Below are positions 1-8,249 of a stretch of DNA of 64,000 nt, one piece after another. Both the position numbers and the translations under genes were made by a program. This DNA is from Micromonospora sp. R77 (GTDB taxonomy: Bacteria > Actinomycetota > Actinomycetes > Mycobacteriales > Micromonosporaceae), in contig NZ_JALDST010000001.1 of the NCBI RefSeq assembly GCF_022747945.1, positions 5,270,001 to 5,334,000 of the forward strand. The letters run 5' to 3'. The first letter of the stretch is position 1. Each line of letters opens with the position of its first letter. Below the pieces are notes generated by a model. That model was not told the DNA's origin. It searched no databases and saw only the letters and a list, made by a program, of their open reading frames with translations.

Positions 1-117
1 CCGCTCTTCTACGCCGGCCACAAGATCGAGCTGACCAACCTCAAGCGGATCCTGGAGCACCGGCACCGCACCGGCCAGCCGATCTCGGTCATGCCCACCC
101 CCGAGGCCGCCCGGTGA
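1..117 (+). CDS. 3' end of an unidentified protein (partial)
   Basis: Frame 1 is open from the window edge to a TGA at 115-117 and gives the last 38 residues of a protein, beginning PLFYAGHKIELTNLKRIL and ending PTPEAAR. I do not recognise the family from this stretch. The stop overlaps the GTG start of the next gene (GTGA, 114-117), so the two are translationally coupled and probably share an operon with the KAS III-like gene and the aminotransferase. No catalytic motif is visible. Reality of the coding frame is supported by the coupling and by G/C third positions. Confidence 0.6.
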   Translation, partial: PLFYAGHKIELTNLKRILEHRHRTGQPISVMPTPEAAR

Positions 118-1109
118 GGCCGGTCAGCCTGGTCGACGTCGGCAGCTACCTGCCGGACCGCGCGGTCGACACCCGGTACTACTTCGGCGACGAGCAGGTC
201 TCCGACAGCCTGATGTTCCGCGCGCCGGCCGAACGGCGGCACGTGTCGCCGGACGAGACCGCCGCGAGCATGGCGGAGAAGGCGGCCCGGCCGATGCTGG
301 AGCGGCTGGCCGAGGCGGGCGAGACCCAGGTCGACGTGCTGCTGACCAACGTCGCGCTGCCGGACCGGGTCTTCACCGGCGCGGGCGCCGACATCGCCGG
401 CCGGCTCGGGCTCGACCCGGCCCCGGAGTGGATCATCGACGTGCACAACAGCGGCTGCGCGTCGTTCGTCTACATGATGAAGGTGGCCCGGCAGCTCATC
501 GGCAGCGGCGCGGCCCGCACGGCGCTGATCTGCGCGGTGCAGAACACCGCCGGCAACCTCTTCGTCCAGACCGACGTGCGCCGGCGCAAGCACGCGCCGG
601 TGCCCGGCGACGGGTGCGGCGTCGGGTTCCTGCGCGCCGGTGACGAGTCGCCCATCCTCGACGTGGTGTCCTACCAGGGCATCGAGTACGCCAACGACAT
701 GGAGCTCAACGTCGACACCCGCCGTTACTGGGAGCCGGGCGAGGGACAGATCGACATCGGGTTCACCGACAGCAAGGTCGCGAAGATCATTGCGCGGGGC
801 AACAAGCTGGTGCCGCAGGTGGCCACGCAGGTGTGCGACCGGATCGGCACCCCGACCCGGGACATCGACCTGCTGGTGACCAACCAGCCCAACCGGATGT
901 TCCTGCGCAACTGGCGGGAGGCCCTGCAGGTCAAGCCCGAGCGGCACGTGGACACCTTCGACCGGTACGGCAACCTGTTCGGCGCGGGCATCCCGGTGAC
1001 CCTGGACCACGCCCGTACCGAGGGGCTGGTCCGCAAGGGCGACCTGGTCGTGCTCTCCGCGTTCGCACACGCCGGGGACTTCGCCGCCGCAGCGGCCGTG
1101 CGGTGGTGA
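114..1109 (+). CDS. KAS III (FabH)-like acyltransferase, Cys-Asn-Asn active site
   Basis: This 331-residue protein has the length and thiolase fold signatures of beta-ketoacyl-ACP synthase III. The nucleophile is Cys115 in NSGCAS. The position of the FabH catalytic His (PHQAN in FabH) reads TNQPN, so His is replaced by Asn257. The second catalytic Asn is kept (Asn287 in YGNLFGAGIP). Loss of His should weaken decarboxylative condensation. In secondary metabolism, KAS III relatives such as CerJ and ChlB3 move an acyl group from a carrier protein onto a sugar or aglycone, and I infer that kind of role here. The start is the GTG that overlaps the upstream stop; LVDVGSYLP follows as expected of the family N-terminus. 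The downstream aminotransferase begins 73 nt later. A priming condensing enzyme remains possible. Confidence 0.85.
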   Translation: MRPVSLVDVGSYLPDRAVDTRYYFGDEQVSDSLMFRAPAERRHVSPDETAASMAEKAARPMLERLAEAGETQVDVLLTNVALPDRVFTGAGADIAGRLGLDPAPEWIIDVHNSGCASFVYMMKVARQLIGSGAARTALICAVQNTAGNLFVQTDVRRRKHAPVPGDGCGVGFLRAGDESPILDVVSYQGIEYANDMELNVDTRRYWEPGEGQIDIGFTDSKVAKIIARGNKLVPQVATQVCDRIGTPTRDIDLLVTNQPNRMFLRNWREALQVKPERHVDTFDRYGNLFGAGIPVTLDHARTEGLVRKGDLVVLSAFAHAGDFAAAAAVRW

Positions 1110-1182
1110 CCCGGCTGCCCGGCCGGCCCCCGCGCGACCGGGTTACCACCGTCCGTCCACACCAGAGCAGGAGTTGTCGCCG

Positions 1183-2529
1183 ATGACCGACACGTTCGCC
1201 GCACCCCGCGCCCACACCGCCGAGGAGCTGGCCGAGCTGGACCGCCGGCACCTGCTGCACCCGTTCACGCCGGTCGGCGTGAGCGAGCAGCTCGTGATCG
1301 TCTCCGGGCAGGGCTGCGAGGTCACCGACTCGCACGGCCGCCGCTACCTCGACGGCCGCAGCGGTCAGTACAACGCCACCCTCGGCTACGGCCACCCCCG
1401 GGTGCTCGCCGCGCTGCGCGAGCAGTCCGAAAAACTGATGACGTACGCCCTGCTCGGCGCCTCGAACGAGGCCGCGGTGCTGCTCGCGGCCAAGCTGGCC
1501 GAGCTGTACGGTGAACCGCTCACGCACAGCCTCTTCTGCAACTCCGGCTCGGAGGCGAACGAGGCGGCGGTCCGGATCGTGCGGATGTACCACGCGCTGC
1601 GCGGCCAGCCCGAACGCACCACCGTCCTGTCACTGGCCGAGGGCTACCACGGCACCACCCTCGCCATGTCGGCGATGACCGCGTCCCCGCTGCTGTGGGC
1701 CGGTTGCGGGCCGCAGCCCGCCGGGTTCGCGCACGTCCCGACCCCGCGCTGCGCGGCCTGTGCGGCCGGCGAGGCGCACGACGAGTGCGTGGTGCCCGGA
1801 CCGGAGGCCCTGGAGGAGGCGATCCTCGCCCAGGGTGCGGAGACGGTGGCCGCCTTCATCGTGGAGCCGGTGCTCGGGGTGGGCGGCATCCGCCCGCTGC
1901 CCGACGGCTACCTGCGGGCGGTCCGGGAGATCTGCGACCGGCACGGGGTGCTGCTGATCCTCGACGAGATCACCACCGGGCTGGGCCGTACCGGCGCCTG
2001 GTTCGCCCACCAGCGGGAGGGGATCCGCCCCGACGTGATCACCACCGCCAAGGGCCTGACCGGCGGTTACGTCCCGTTCGCCGCGGTCACCATGACCTCG
2101 ACGGTGGCCGAGGCGTTCGCCGGTGACCCGATGCTCGGCGGGCTGCGCCACGGCCACACCACCAGCGGGCATGCGCTCGGCGCGGCCGTCGCGCTGACCG
2201 TGCTCGACGTGCTCGACACCGACGGCGTGGTCGCCAACGCCGCCACCATGGGGGAGCGGCTCTGCGGCCGGCTCGCCGAGCGGCTCGGTGGGCTGCCGGG
2301 GGTGCGGGAGGTGCGCGGCGTCGGCCTGCTCGCCGCGGTGGAGTTCGACTCGTTCATGCGGGCCGCGCAGGTGGTCGGTGCGTGCCGGGCCGCCGGCGTG
2401 ATCGTGCGCTGCGAGGGCACCGTGCTCTCCGTCGCGCCCCCGCTGGTGGTCACCGCCGAGCAGGTCGACCGGATCGTCGACGCGCTGCACGCCGGGGTGC
2501 TGGCCGCCGACTCGGCGCCGCCCGCGTAG
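1183..2529 (+). CDS. class III (omega) PLP-dependent aminotransferase
   Basis: The 448-residue product is a fold-type I, class III aminotransferase. It shows NSGSEANEAAVRIVR (phosphate-binding cup), ILDEITTGLGRTG with Asp261 that pairs with the pyridine nitrogen, and Lys290 in TTAKGLTGGY as the Schiff-base lysine. Family members move an amino group between an omega-amine or beta-alanine-type donor and a keto acid or aldehyde. The ATG at 1183 is preferred to an upstream TTG at 1174 because AGGAG at 1169-1173 is correctly spaced from it. It lies between the KAS III-like gene and a strong terminator, closing that operon. A likely task is making an amino-bearing acyl precursor or amine for the side-acyl pathway, but the substrate cannot be read from sequence. 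It is not of the DegT family used for sugars. Confidence 0.9.
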   Translation: MTDTFAAPRAHTAEELAELDRRHLLHPFTPVGVSEQLVIVSGQGCEVTDSHGRRYLDGRSGQYNATLGYGHPRVLAALREQSEKLMTYALLGASNEAAVLLAAKLAELYGEPLTHSLFCNSGSEANEAAVRIVRMYHALRGQPERTTVLSLAEGYHGTTLAMSAMTASPLLWAGCGPQPAGFAHVPTPRCAACAAGEAHDECVVPGPEALEEAILAQGAETVAAFIVEPVLGVGGIRPLPDGYLRAVREICDRHGVLLILDEITTGLGRTGAWFAHQREGIRPDVITTAKGLTGGYVPFAAVTMTSTVAEAFAGDPMLGGLRHGHTTSGHALGAAVALTVLDVLDTDGVVANAATMGERLCGRLAERLGGLPGVREVRGVGLLAAVEFDSFMRAAQVVGACRAAGVIVRCEGTVLSVAPPLVVTAEQVDRIVDALHAGVLAADSAPPA

Positions 2530-2533
2530 GTCC

Positions 2534-2576
2534 GTGACGGGTGGCCGGCACGATCCGTGCGCCGGCCACCCGTCAC
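2534..2576. terminator. bidirectional hairpin terminator
   Basis: A perfect 16-bp inverted repeat (2534-2549 with 2561-2576) surrounds an 11-nt loop between the convergent aminotransferase and helix-turn-helix genes. Its right arm covers the stop codon of the leftward gene. There is no clear T tract, as is common in actinomycetes. Confidence 0.75.
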
Positions 2577-3031
2577 CGCCGTTCGATCACGCCCTCACGC
2601 CGCAGCCGCCCGAGCCAGGCGTTCATGGTGTGCCGGGGCACCCCGTACTGCCGGGCGAGTTCGGTGACGCTCGCCGCCTCCCGGTACGCCTCGACCAGCT
2701 CGGCCACGTCCGGCATCCGCCGGTAGTTGCGGGTCGCCCGCTCGTCGCCGGCGACGGTGGGCGGTTCCGCCGGCGGTACCGGCCGAGGTCGCGGTACCGG
2801 CCTGGCGTTCGCTGCCCGCTCCGGCTCGTCCGTCCGGTGCGGACAGGCACCGCTGAAGGCCGCGGCGATCGCCGCCAGGTCGACCGGGGGCAGGGTGGTC
2901 GAGGAGATCGCGCCGTCGTTGCCGGCCCGGACGTTGACCTCGACGATCCGGGGCTGCGGCGCGGTCTCGATCCGCAGCACCGTCGTCGATTCCCCCAGCT
3001 GTGACTCGATGGTCACCGTGTACTGCGTCAT
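2573..3031 (-). CDS. small helix-turn-helix protein, putative regulator
   Basis: The 152-residue protein has three parts. Residues 1-60 form a beta-rich segment starting MTQYTVTIESQLGE. Residues 62-102 are a Pro/Arg-rich linker. The C-terminal 40 residues are a homeodomain-like helix-turn-helix with VTELARQYGVPRHTMNAWL, ending in REGVIERR. The last part resembles DNA-binding domains of transposase or Psq type and of small regulators. The N-terminal part matches nothing I know. It is the only candidate regulator in the window and does not look like the LuxR or SARP activators usual for such clusters. The upstream AT-rich palindrome at 3095-3106 could be its own operator. Function is otherwise unknown. 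Confidence 0.7.
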   Translation of the reverse strand: MTQYTVTIESQLGESTTVLRIETAPQPRIVEVNVRAGNDGAISSTTLPPVDLAAIAAAFSGACPHRTDEPERAANARPVPRPRPVPPAEPPTVAGDERATRNYRRMPDVAELVEAYREAASVTELARQYGVPRHTMNAWLGRLRREGVIERR

Positions 3032-3094
3032 GGCGCGACTCCCGGCCAGGCTCTGACCGTCCTGACCGGTCGGCCGCAGGATACGAGATAGATC

Positions 3095-3106
3095 AATTCG
3101 GGAATT
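3095..3106 (-). promoter_or_regulatory. AT-rich inverted repeat upstream of the HTH gene
   Basis: AATTCGGGAATT is an inverted repeat (AATTC, 2-nt spacer, GAATT) inside an unusually AT-rich patch, about 3081-3109, between the P450 stop and the HTH start. The gap 3032-3104 is the only place for an HTH promoter. TATCCT on the minus strand within 3077-3082 is a possible -10. Autoregulation by the HTH protein is an inference. Confidence 0.35.
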
Positions 3107-4424
3107 ATGGCACGTCGACGGACGGACCGGGGGCCCTCGCGGCCGGTGTCGCCTCCTCGACCGTGGAGTCCACCGGACGGTCCCAGGTCACCGGCAGCTC
3201 GTGCACGCCGTAGTGCAGCATGTCGTCCCGCATCGGCACCTCGTCCGCCGGGCGGGCCAGCCGCAGCGACGGGAACCGGTCGAACAGTGCCGGGTACGCC
3301 ACCCGCAGCACGGCCCGGGCCAGGTTCTGGCCGATGCACTGGTGCACGCCGTGCCCGAACGCCACGTGTCCCCGACGGTCCGCGGTGATGTCCAACCGGT
3401 CGGGGTCGACGAAGTGCGCGGGATCCCGATTCGCGGCCGGCAGCGCCACCACCACGGTGTCACCCGCCCGGATCCGTGCCCCGCCCAGCTCGACGTCCTC
3501 CAGCGCGGCCCGGCTCGCCCCCAGGTGCGAGATGGTCAGGTGGCGCAGCAGCTCCTCGACCGTGCTGTCGACCAGCTCGGGCCGGGCACGCAGCAACGCG
3601 AGCTGGTCCGGGTGGCGCAGCAGCGCGTACGTGCCGAGCGCGATCATGTTGGCGGTGGTGTCGAAGCCGCCGCCGAGCAGCGCCCAGGCCAGGTTCACCC
3701 GCTCGTCGTCGGTCAGCGCGTCGTCGCGGACCAGGTCGCTGAGCAGGTCCGCCCCCGGGGTCGCCCGCTTCGTCGCGATCAGGTCGCGGAGCACCACGTC
3801 GATCACCGTGCACGCGGCGATCAGCTCCTCGACCGTGTACGACATCCGGGACAGCACGGCGAAGTGCGCGGCCAGCGGCTGCTGCGCCTGCTCCGGCACG
3901 CCCACCAGCTCGCACATCACCCTCATCGGCACCGGCTCGGCGAACGCGGTGACCAGGTCCACCGGGCCGGTCGCGGCGGCCATCCGGTCCAGGTGCTCGT
4001 GCGTCACGCGAGTGATCATCGGTGTCAGTTCGGCCACCCCGCGGACGGTGAACCGCCGGTTGAGCAGCCGCCGGTAGCGGGTGTGCTCCGGCCGATCCAT
4101 CTTGATGAACGCGCCCGGCGCGGCCGGTGGCGGCGTGTAGTCGTCGATCGGGAACGGCGGGGGGATCGGCAGGCCGATCAGCTCGTTGCGGTGGCTGAAC
4201 CGGCTGTCGCTGAGCACCCGACGGGCGTCGGCGAGGCGGGTCACCAGCCAGCCGACGCCGTTCCCCGGCCCCACGGTGAGCGTCAGCGGCGCCACCGGAC
4301 GGTCCGCCCGCAACGGCGCGTACCCGGCGGGCGGGTCGAACGGGCAGCCCCGGCGTACCGGCAGGGTGACCGGGTCGTCGGTGTCGGGCGCGGTGGGGCC
4401 GGCGGCCCGTACGGTGTCGGTCAC
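3105..4424 (-). CDS. cytochrome P450 monooxygenase
   Basis: The 439-residue soluble bacterial class I P450 carries every hallmark. The I-helix oxygen-binding motif is LLGGGFDTTANM (a GGxDTT variant of AGxDTT), the K-helix ExxR is EELLRHL, and the heme loop FGHGVHQCIGQ holds the thiolate ligand Cys363. It would use external ferredoxin and reductase, neither of which is encoded here. The length is slightly above the usual 400-410 because of an acidic N-terminal leader and a roughly 25-residue Pro/Ala tail. Its ATG overlaps the upstream glycosyltransferase stop by 4 nt (ATGA), making it the last gene of a coupled four-gene operon. The likely job is a late hydroxylation or epoxidation of the aglycone or its glycoside. 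The exact site cannot be inferred. Confidence 0.95.
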   Translation of the reverse strand: MTDTVRAAGPTAPDTDDPVTLPVRRGCPFDPPAGYAPLRADRPVAPLTLTVGPGNGVGWLVTRLADARRVLSDSRFSHRNELIGLPIPPPFPIDDYTPPPAAPGAFIKMDRPEHTRYRRLLNRRFTVRGVAELTPMITRVTHEHLDRMAAATGPVDLVTAFAEPVPMRVMCELVGVPEQAQQPLAAHFAVLSRMSYTVEELIAACTVIDVVLRDLIATKRATPGADLLSDLVRDDALTDDERVNLAWALLGGGFDTTANMIALGTYALLRHPDQLALLRARPELVDSTVEELLRHLTISHLGASRAALEDVELGGARIRAGDTVVVALPAANRDPAHFVDPDRLDITADRRGHVAFGHGVHQCIGQNLARAVLRVAYPALFDRFPSLRLARPADEVPMRDDMLHYGVHELPVTWDRPVDSTVEEATPAARAPGPSVDVP

Positions 4425-5638
4425 GCCACCACCTCCGCGACGGTACGCAGCCGCTGCTCGACGGCGTCGGCCGCGAGGGCCGCGCCGCCGGCCGCCCGGA
4501 CGTGCTCCCGCATCCGGTGCACCCGGTCGCGCATGCCGGTGTCGGCCGCCACCCGGTCGACCGCGTCGCGCAGCGCCTCGGCGGACGCCTCCTCCCGCTG
4601 CACCACCAGGGCCAGGCCCAGGTCGGTCAGCCGGCGCGCGTTGACGTGCTGCTCCGGGTGGTGCGGCACGACCACCATCGGCACCCCGGCGTGCAGGGAC
4701 TCCATGATGCTGCCCATCCCCGACTGGCAGAGGAAGACCGAGGCGTGCGCCAGCACCGACCGCAGCGGCACCCAGCGGTGCGCCTCCACGTTGGGCGGCA
4801 GCTCACCCAGCTCCGCCGGGTCGACCCGGGCGCCGAGCGCGATCACCACGTGCCAGGGCAGGCCCGCGAAGGCGCGGACACAGTCGCGGAAGAAGTCCGG
4901 CCGGTTGTTGACCGTGGTGCCGAGCGAGACCAGCAGCACCGGCGTGCCGTCGGCCGGTGGCTGCCAGCCCGGCCCGTCGTCGGTCTGCCCGGTCGGGCCG
5001 ACGAAGACGTGCCGCTCGTCGAAGGTGTCCCCGGCGAACTGGAACTCGCGCGGCAGGAAGGCGAGCGTGAACTCCTCCCGCCCGTGGAAGAGCTCCACCT
5101 GTTGCTGCTCGGGCAGCCCGCTGCCGGTGACCGCCTCGGTCAGCCGGGCGGCGAACTCGACCACCGCCGGGTGCGACCGGTCGACCTGCCCGGCGTAGTC
5201 CTGGTGGTGGTCGGAGAGGTTGAAGTGGTCGTTCGAGACGAACGTGGGGGAGAGCTGGATGCTCGGGCGTCCCCAGCGGGCGGCGAGCAACCGCCCGGTG
5301 AGCCAGAGCGTGGTGTCGTAGACCACCGCGTCCGGCGGGCCGTCGAGGCGGGCCTCGATCGTGGGCAGCACCGCCAGGCTCGCCTTCAGCAGCTTCAGCG
5401 GGGCCCGCGCGCACTCGTCGGCGTCGATCACGTCCGGCGGCGGGTCCGACGGCGGCGGCGGCTCGTACGGGTGCGCCTGCGCGCCCGTGGCGCGGACCCG
5501 GTCGGTGAAGTCGTCGGTGGCGAAGCAGGTCACCCGGTGTCCCCGGGTGACGAGCTCGGCCAGCACGGGCAGCACGGGCATCATGTGCCCGTACGCCGGA
5601 TAGGGCAGGAAGAGCAGGTGCCGGCCGGTGGCGGTCAT
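4421..5638 (-). CDS. macrolide-type glycosyltransferase (GT1), third of tandem trio
   Basis: This 405-residue GT-B enzyme belongs to the MGT family of OleD and CalG type. The acceptor domain opens with PAYGHMMPVLP, where His18 aligns with the catalytic base of OleD. The donor-binding domain has CQSGMGSIMESLHAGVP followed by VVPHHPEQHVNARR, which contact the nucleotide and sugar phosphates. It should transfer one NDP-deoxysugar to the polyketide or extend a sugar chain. Both ends overlap neighbours by 4 nt, so it is co-translated with the second glycosyltransferase and the P450. The sequence near residues 60-75 contains a proline cluster (YEPPPPSDPPPD) absent from its paralogues, in the variable acceptor region, which suggests a different acceptor. 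Confidence 0.93.
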   Translation of the reverse strand: MTATGRHLLFLPYPAYGHMMPVLPVLAELVTRGHRVTCFATDDFTDRVRATGAQAHPYEPPPPSDPPPDVIDADECARAPLKLLKASLAVLPTIEARLDGPPDAVVYDTTLWLTGRLLAARWGRPSIQLSPTFVSNDHFNLSDHHQDYAGQVDRSHPAVVEFAARLTEAVTGSGLPEQQQVELFHGREEFTLAFLPREFQFAGDTFDERHVFVGPTGQTDDGPGWQPPADGTPVLLVSLGTTVNNRPDFFRDCVRAFAGLPWHVVIALGARVDPAELGELPPNVEAHRWVPLRSVLAHASVFLCQSGMGSIMESLHAGVPMVVVPHHPEQHVNARRLTDLGLALVVQREEASAEALRDAVDRVAADTGMRDRVHRMREHVRAAGGAALAADAVEQRLRTVAEVVA

Positions 5639-6852
5639 GCCCCGACCAGCCGGGCCTCGATGGTGTCCGCGGCCAGCGAGGGGCCCTTGCGGGCCGCGAT
5701 GGCCGCCGCCAGGTCCGCCACCTTACGCCGGGCGACCGTGTCCTCGCGCAGGCCGAGCACGGCGTCGCGCAGCCGGTCGGCGGTCAGCTCGGTGGGCGTG
5801 AGGCAGCGGCCCAGTCCCAGCTCGACCACCCGGGCGGCGACCAGGTCCTGCTCGCCGGTGCGGGGCACCACCACCGGCGGCACCCCGAAGGAGAGCGACT
5901 CCATCGTGCTGCCCATGCCGGCGTGCGAGACGAAGGCCGAGGCGTGCTCCAGCACCGACAGCTGCGGGACCCACGGCCGGGCCTCCACGTGCGCCGGCAA
6001 CGGGCCCAGGTCCGCAGGCGTGACCAGGCCGCCCAGCGACATCACCACGTGCCACGGCAGGTCGACCAGGGCGGCGAGGGCGTCGCGGTAGAAGGCGAGC
6101 TGGTTCTCGTACCCGAAGCTGCCGAGCGCGACCAGCACCACCGGCCGGCCGTCGCCCGGCGGGGTCCACGCGCCCTGGTGGGCGCGGTCGCCGATGCACG
6201 GTCCGACGAAGACGAACCGGTCGTCGAAGGTCTCGATGCCTGGCTGGAACTCCGGCGGCACGAAGACCAGCGTCTTCGCCTCCGGCGCGCCCGCGAAGTC
6301 CTCGTTGGACAGGTGGCCCAGGCCGTGCTCGTCCAGGGTGCGGCGCATCAGCTCCCGCTCCCGGCGCAGCGCCGGATGGTCCGGGTCCGGCGGGGTCATG
6401 GTGGCGGCGAGCGCGGCGTACGGGGAGAAGGTCTCGCTGGAGACGAAGGTGGTGGCGGTCAGCACCGACGGCAGGTCCCAGGCGCGGGCCAGCAGCCGGC
6501 CGGTGGCGTAGCCGAACGAGTCGTAGACCATGACGTCCGGCCGGTCGGCGTCCAGGCGGCGCTTCACCTCGGGCAGCGGGGTGAGCACCTCGGTCAGGTG
6601 CACCGCCGCCGCCTCGGCCATGTCGTCACCGGTGATGGTCGACGGGATGGCGACGGTGGCCCACGACTTCGGCACCACCGAGTCGTAGCCGATCACCTCC
6701 GCGCCGGTCGCCGCGACCACGTCCGCGAAGTGCGACGCGACCACGTACGTCACCCGGTGGCCCCGCCGCACCAGCTCGGCGACCACCGGCAGCGTCGGGT
6801 TGACGTGGCCGTGGGCCGGATAGTTGAAGAAGGCGATGTGGCGGCCGGTCAT
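5635..6852 (-). CDS. macrolide-type glycosyltransferase (GT1), second of tandem trio
   Basis: This 405-residue GT-B glycosyltransferase is a paralogue of its two neighbours. The N-terminal motif is YPAHGHVNPTLPVV (base His16). The C-terminal donor site is HAGMGSTMESLSFGVPP with PRTGEQDLVAARVVELGLG. The Gln of EQ is kept, while the common EQxxNA reads EQDLVA, so the Asn seen in many relatives is replaced. It overlaps the first and third genes of the trio by 4 nt each. The tandem arrangement and similar lengths suggest duplication followed by specialisation on different sugars or positions. Which sugar it uses cannot be read from sequence. Confidence 0.93.
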   Translation of the reverse strand: MTGRHIAFFNYPAHGHVNPTLPVVAELVRRGHRVTYVVASHFADVVAATGAEVIGYDSVVPKSWATVAIPSTITGDDMAEAAAVHLTEVLTPLPEVKRRLDADRPDVMVYDSFGYATGRLLARAWDLPSVLTATTFVSSETFSPYAALAATMTPPDPDHPALRRERELMRRTLDEHGLGHLSNEDFAGAPEAKTLVFVPPEFQPGIETFDDRFVFVGPCIGDRAHQGAWTPPGDGRPVVLVALGSFGYENQLAFYRDALAALVDLPWHVVMSLGGLVTPADLGPLPAHVEARPWVPQLSVLEHASAFVSHAGMGSTMESLSFGVPPVVVPRTGEQDLVAARVVELGLGRCLTPTELTADRLRDAVLGLREDTVARRKVADLAAAIAARKGPSLAADTIEARLVGA

Positions 6853-8126
6853 GAACGCTCCCTGTCGGTGTGGTGGGCGTGGTCGGCGATCAGCGACTCG
6901 ACGGCGTCGGCGGCGCGCGCCGCGCCACCTGCGGCGTGCACGTGGTCGCGCATCCGCGCCACGGCCGCCCGGACCCGCGGGTCACCGGTGATCTCCTCGA
7001 CCGCCGTGCGCAGCGCCTCCGGGCTGGTCTCCTCACGGCGCATGACCCGGCCGAGATCCAGCTCGGCGGTCCGGTCGGCGATCACCCGCTGGTCGATGTG
7101 GTAGGGCACCAGCACCATCGGCACGCCGAAGAAGAGGGACTCCATCACGCTGCCCATCCCGGCGTGCGTGACGAAGCCGGCGGCGTGCCGCAGCACCTGC
7201 GGATGCCGCAGCCACTGGTGCGCCTCGACGTTGTCGGGCAGCGGGCCGAAGTCCTCCCGCCGCACCCGGTGGCCGAGGGTCAGCACCACGTGCCACGGTC
7301 CGTCGGCGAGCGTGTCCACACAGAACCGCAGGAACTCCGCCTGGTCCGGGGTGTACGAGCTGCCCAGCGAGAGCAGCAGCACGTCCCGTCCGTCGGCCGG
7401 CGGGGTCCAGTCCCCGGCGGCCGGCTCGTCGGTCAGACACGGGCCGACGAAGGTGAACCGGTCGTCGAACGTCTCCGGGGCGGGCTGGAACTCCCGGGGC
7501 AGGAAGACGATGTTGTGGCCGTGCTCCGCGCCGAACCCGTCGATCGACACCCCGGCCAGGCCCCGGTCGGCCAGCAGCTTCTCCCGCCGGGCGGTGAACT
7601 CGGCGAACCGCGGGTCGGCCGGGTCGACCGGCTCCGGCGGCGGCCCGGTGACCTCGCGGCTCTGCCGCTCCGACATGGAGAACCCGGGGCTGGAGGCGAC
7701 GGTGGGGCAGAGCTGCACCACCGGGACGTCCCAGGCGCGGGCCAGGATCCGGGCGGCCTCGGAGGCGGCCAGGTCGTGGGCGATGACGTCCGGCCGGTCG
7801 TCGGCGAGCCGGGACACCGCCGCCGGCAGCGGCGCGATCGCCTCCGCGAAGAAGGCGAGGATGTTCTCCACCGCCGACCCGGTCGGCCCGTCGGCCCAGG
7901 GGAAGTCGGAGGGATACTCCACCACCTCCGCCCCGCTGGCGCCGACCAGTTCGGCGAAGCGGGCCACCACGAAACAGGTCACCCGGTGGCCGCGCCGGAC
8001 CAGTTCGGCGAGCATCGGCACCGCCGGGGCGATGTGCGCATACGCCGGGAAGGTGAACACGGCGACGTGTCGCGGTGCGTGGTCGGTCGGGCTACGGTCC
8101 GGGTCTGCGTCCACGCCGGCGATCAT
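6849..8126 (-). CDS. macrolide-type glycosyltransferase (GT1), first of tandem trio
   Basis: This 425-residue GT-B enzyme of the MGT family is the first gene of the leftward operon. The acceptor-side motif reads FPAYAHIAPAVP. The His (31) is conserved but the usual Gly before it is Ala. The donor site is THAGMGSVMESLFFGVPM then VPYHIDQRVIADR, where the usual Glu of EQ is Asp. About 18 residues precede the family N-terminus (RHVAVF), so the real start may be internal. The ATG at 8126 is kept because no later start has a better ribosome site. A promoter with -10 TAGTGT lies at 8171-8166, giving a leader near 33 nt. Confidence 0.92.
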   Translation of the reverse strand: MIAGVDADPDRSPTDHAPRHVAVFTFPAYAHIAPAVPMLAELVRRGHRVTCFVVARFAELVGASGAEVVEYPSDFPWADGPTGSAVENILAFFAEAIAPLPAAVSRLADDRPDVIAHDLAASEAARILARAWDVPVVQLCPTVASSPGFSMSERQSREVTGPPPEPVDPADPRFAEFTARREKLLADRGLAGVSIDGFGAEHGHNIVFLPREFQPAPETFDDRFTFVGPCLTDEPAAGDWTPPADGRDVLLLSLGSSYTPDQAEFLRFCVDTLADGPWHVVLTLGHRVRREDFGPLPDNVEAHQWLRHPQVLRHAAGFVTHAGMGSVMESLFFGVPMVLVPYHIDQRVIADRTAELDLGRVMRREETSPEALRTAVEEITGDPRVRAAVARMRDHVHAAGGAARAADAVESLIADHAHHTDRERS

Positions 8127-8165
8127 CTACCCGGCCCGTCGGCCGGCGGCAGGGCGCGGCCGGCA

Positions 8166-8171
8166 ACACTA
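8166..8171 (-). promoter_or_regulatory. candidate -10 box of glycosyltransferase/P450 operon
   Basis: The minus strand reads TAGTGT about 40 nt before the first glycosyltransferase start. The same hexamer is seen before the esterase at 19689-19694. No consensus -35 is visible, which fits an activator-dependent promoter. CTAGGG (8169-8174) overlaps it and another CTAG lies at 8181-8184. Confidence 0.4.
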
Positions 8172-8207
8172 GGGCGTTCGCTAGATGTGCCGGCGGGGGT
8201 GGTCGCG

Positions 8208-8224
8208 CTCTAGGGGATCCCTCA
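8208..8224 (+). promoter_or_regulatory. candidate PAS-LuxR-type operator
   Basis: CTCTAGGGGATCCCTCA is a near-palindrome centred on GATC. From 8210 it matches 12 of 16 positions of the published PimM-family consensus CTVGGGAWWTCCCBAG, as I recall it. It covers the expected -35 position (8215-8220) of the adenylase promoter. The 9-mer CTCTAGGGG recurs on the minus strand at 26733-26741. Confidence 0.5.
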
Positions 8225-8237
8225 CTGCGTCCTCGCC

Positions 8238-8243
8238 GATACT
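8238..8243 (+). promoter_or_regulatory. candidate -10 box, leaderless transcript
   Basis: GATACT ends 6 nt before the ATG at 8250, and no Shine-Dalgarno sequence precedes that ATG. The simplest reading is transcription starting at or near the A of ATG, giving a leaderless mRNA, which is common in actinomycetes. Confidence 0.4.
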
Positions 8244-8249
8244 GCCGGC

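Noticed and set aside
1174..1182. TTG start for the class III aminotransferase
   Set aside because: It overlaps the end of the ribosome site; the ATG at 1183 is correctly spaced from AGGAG.
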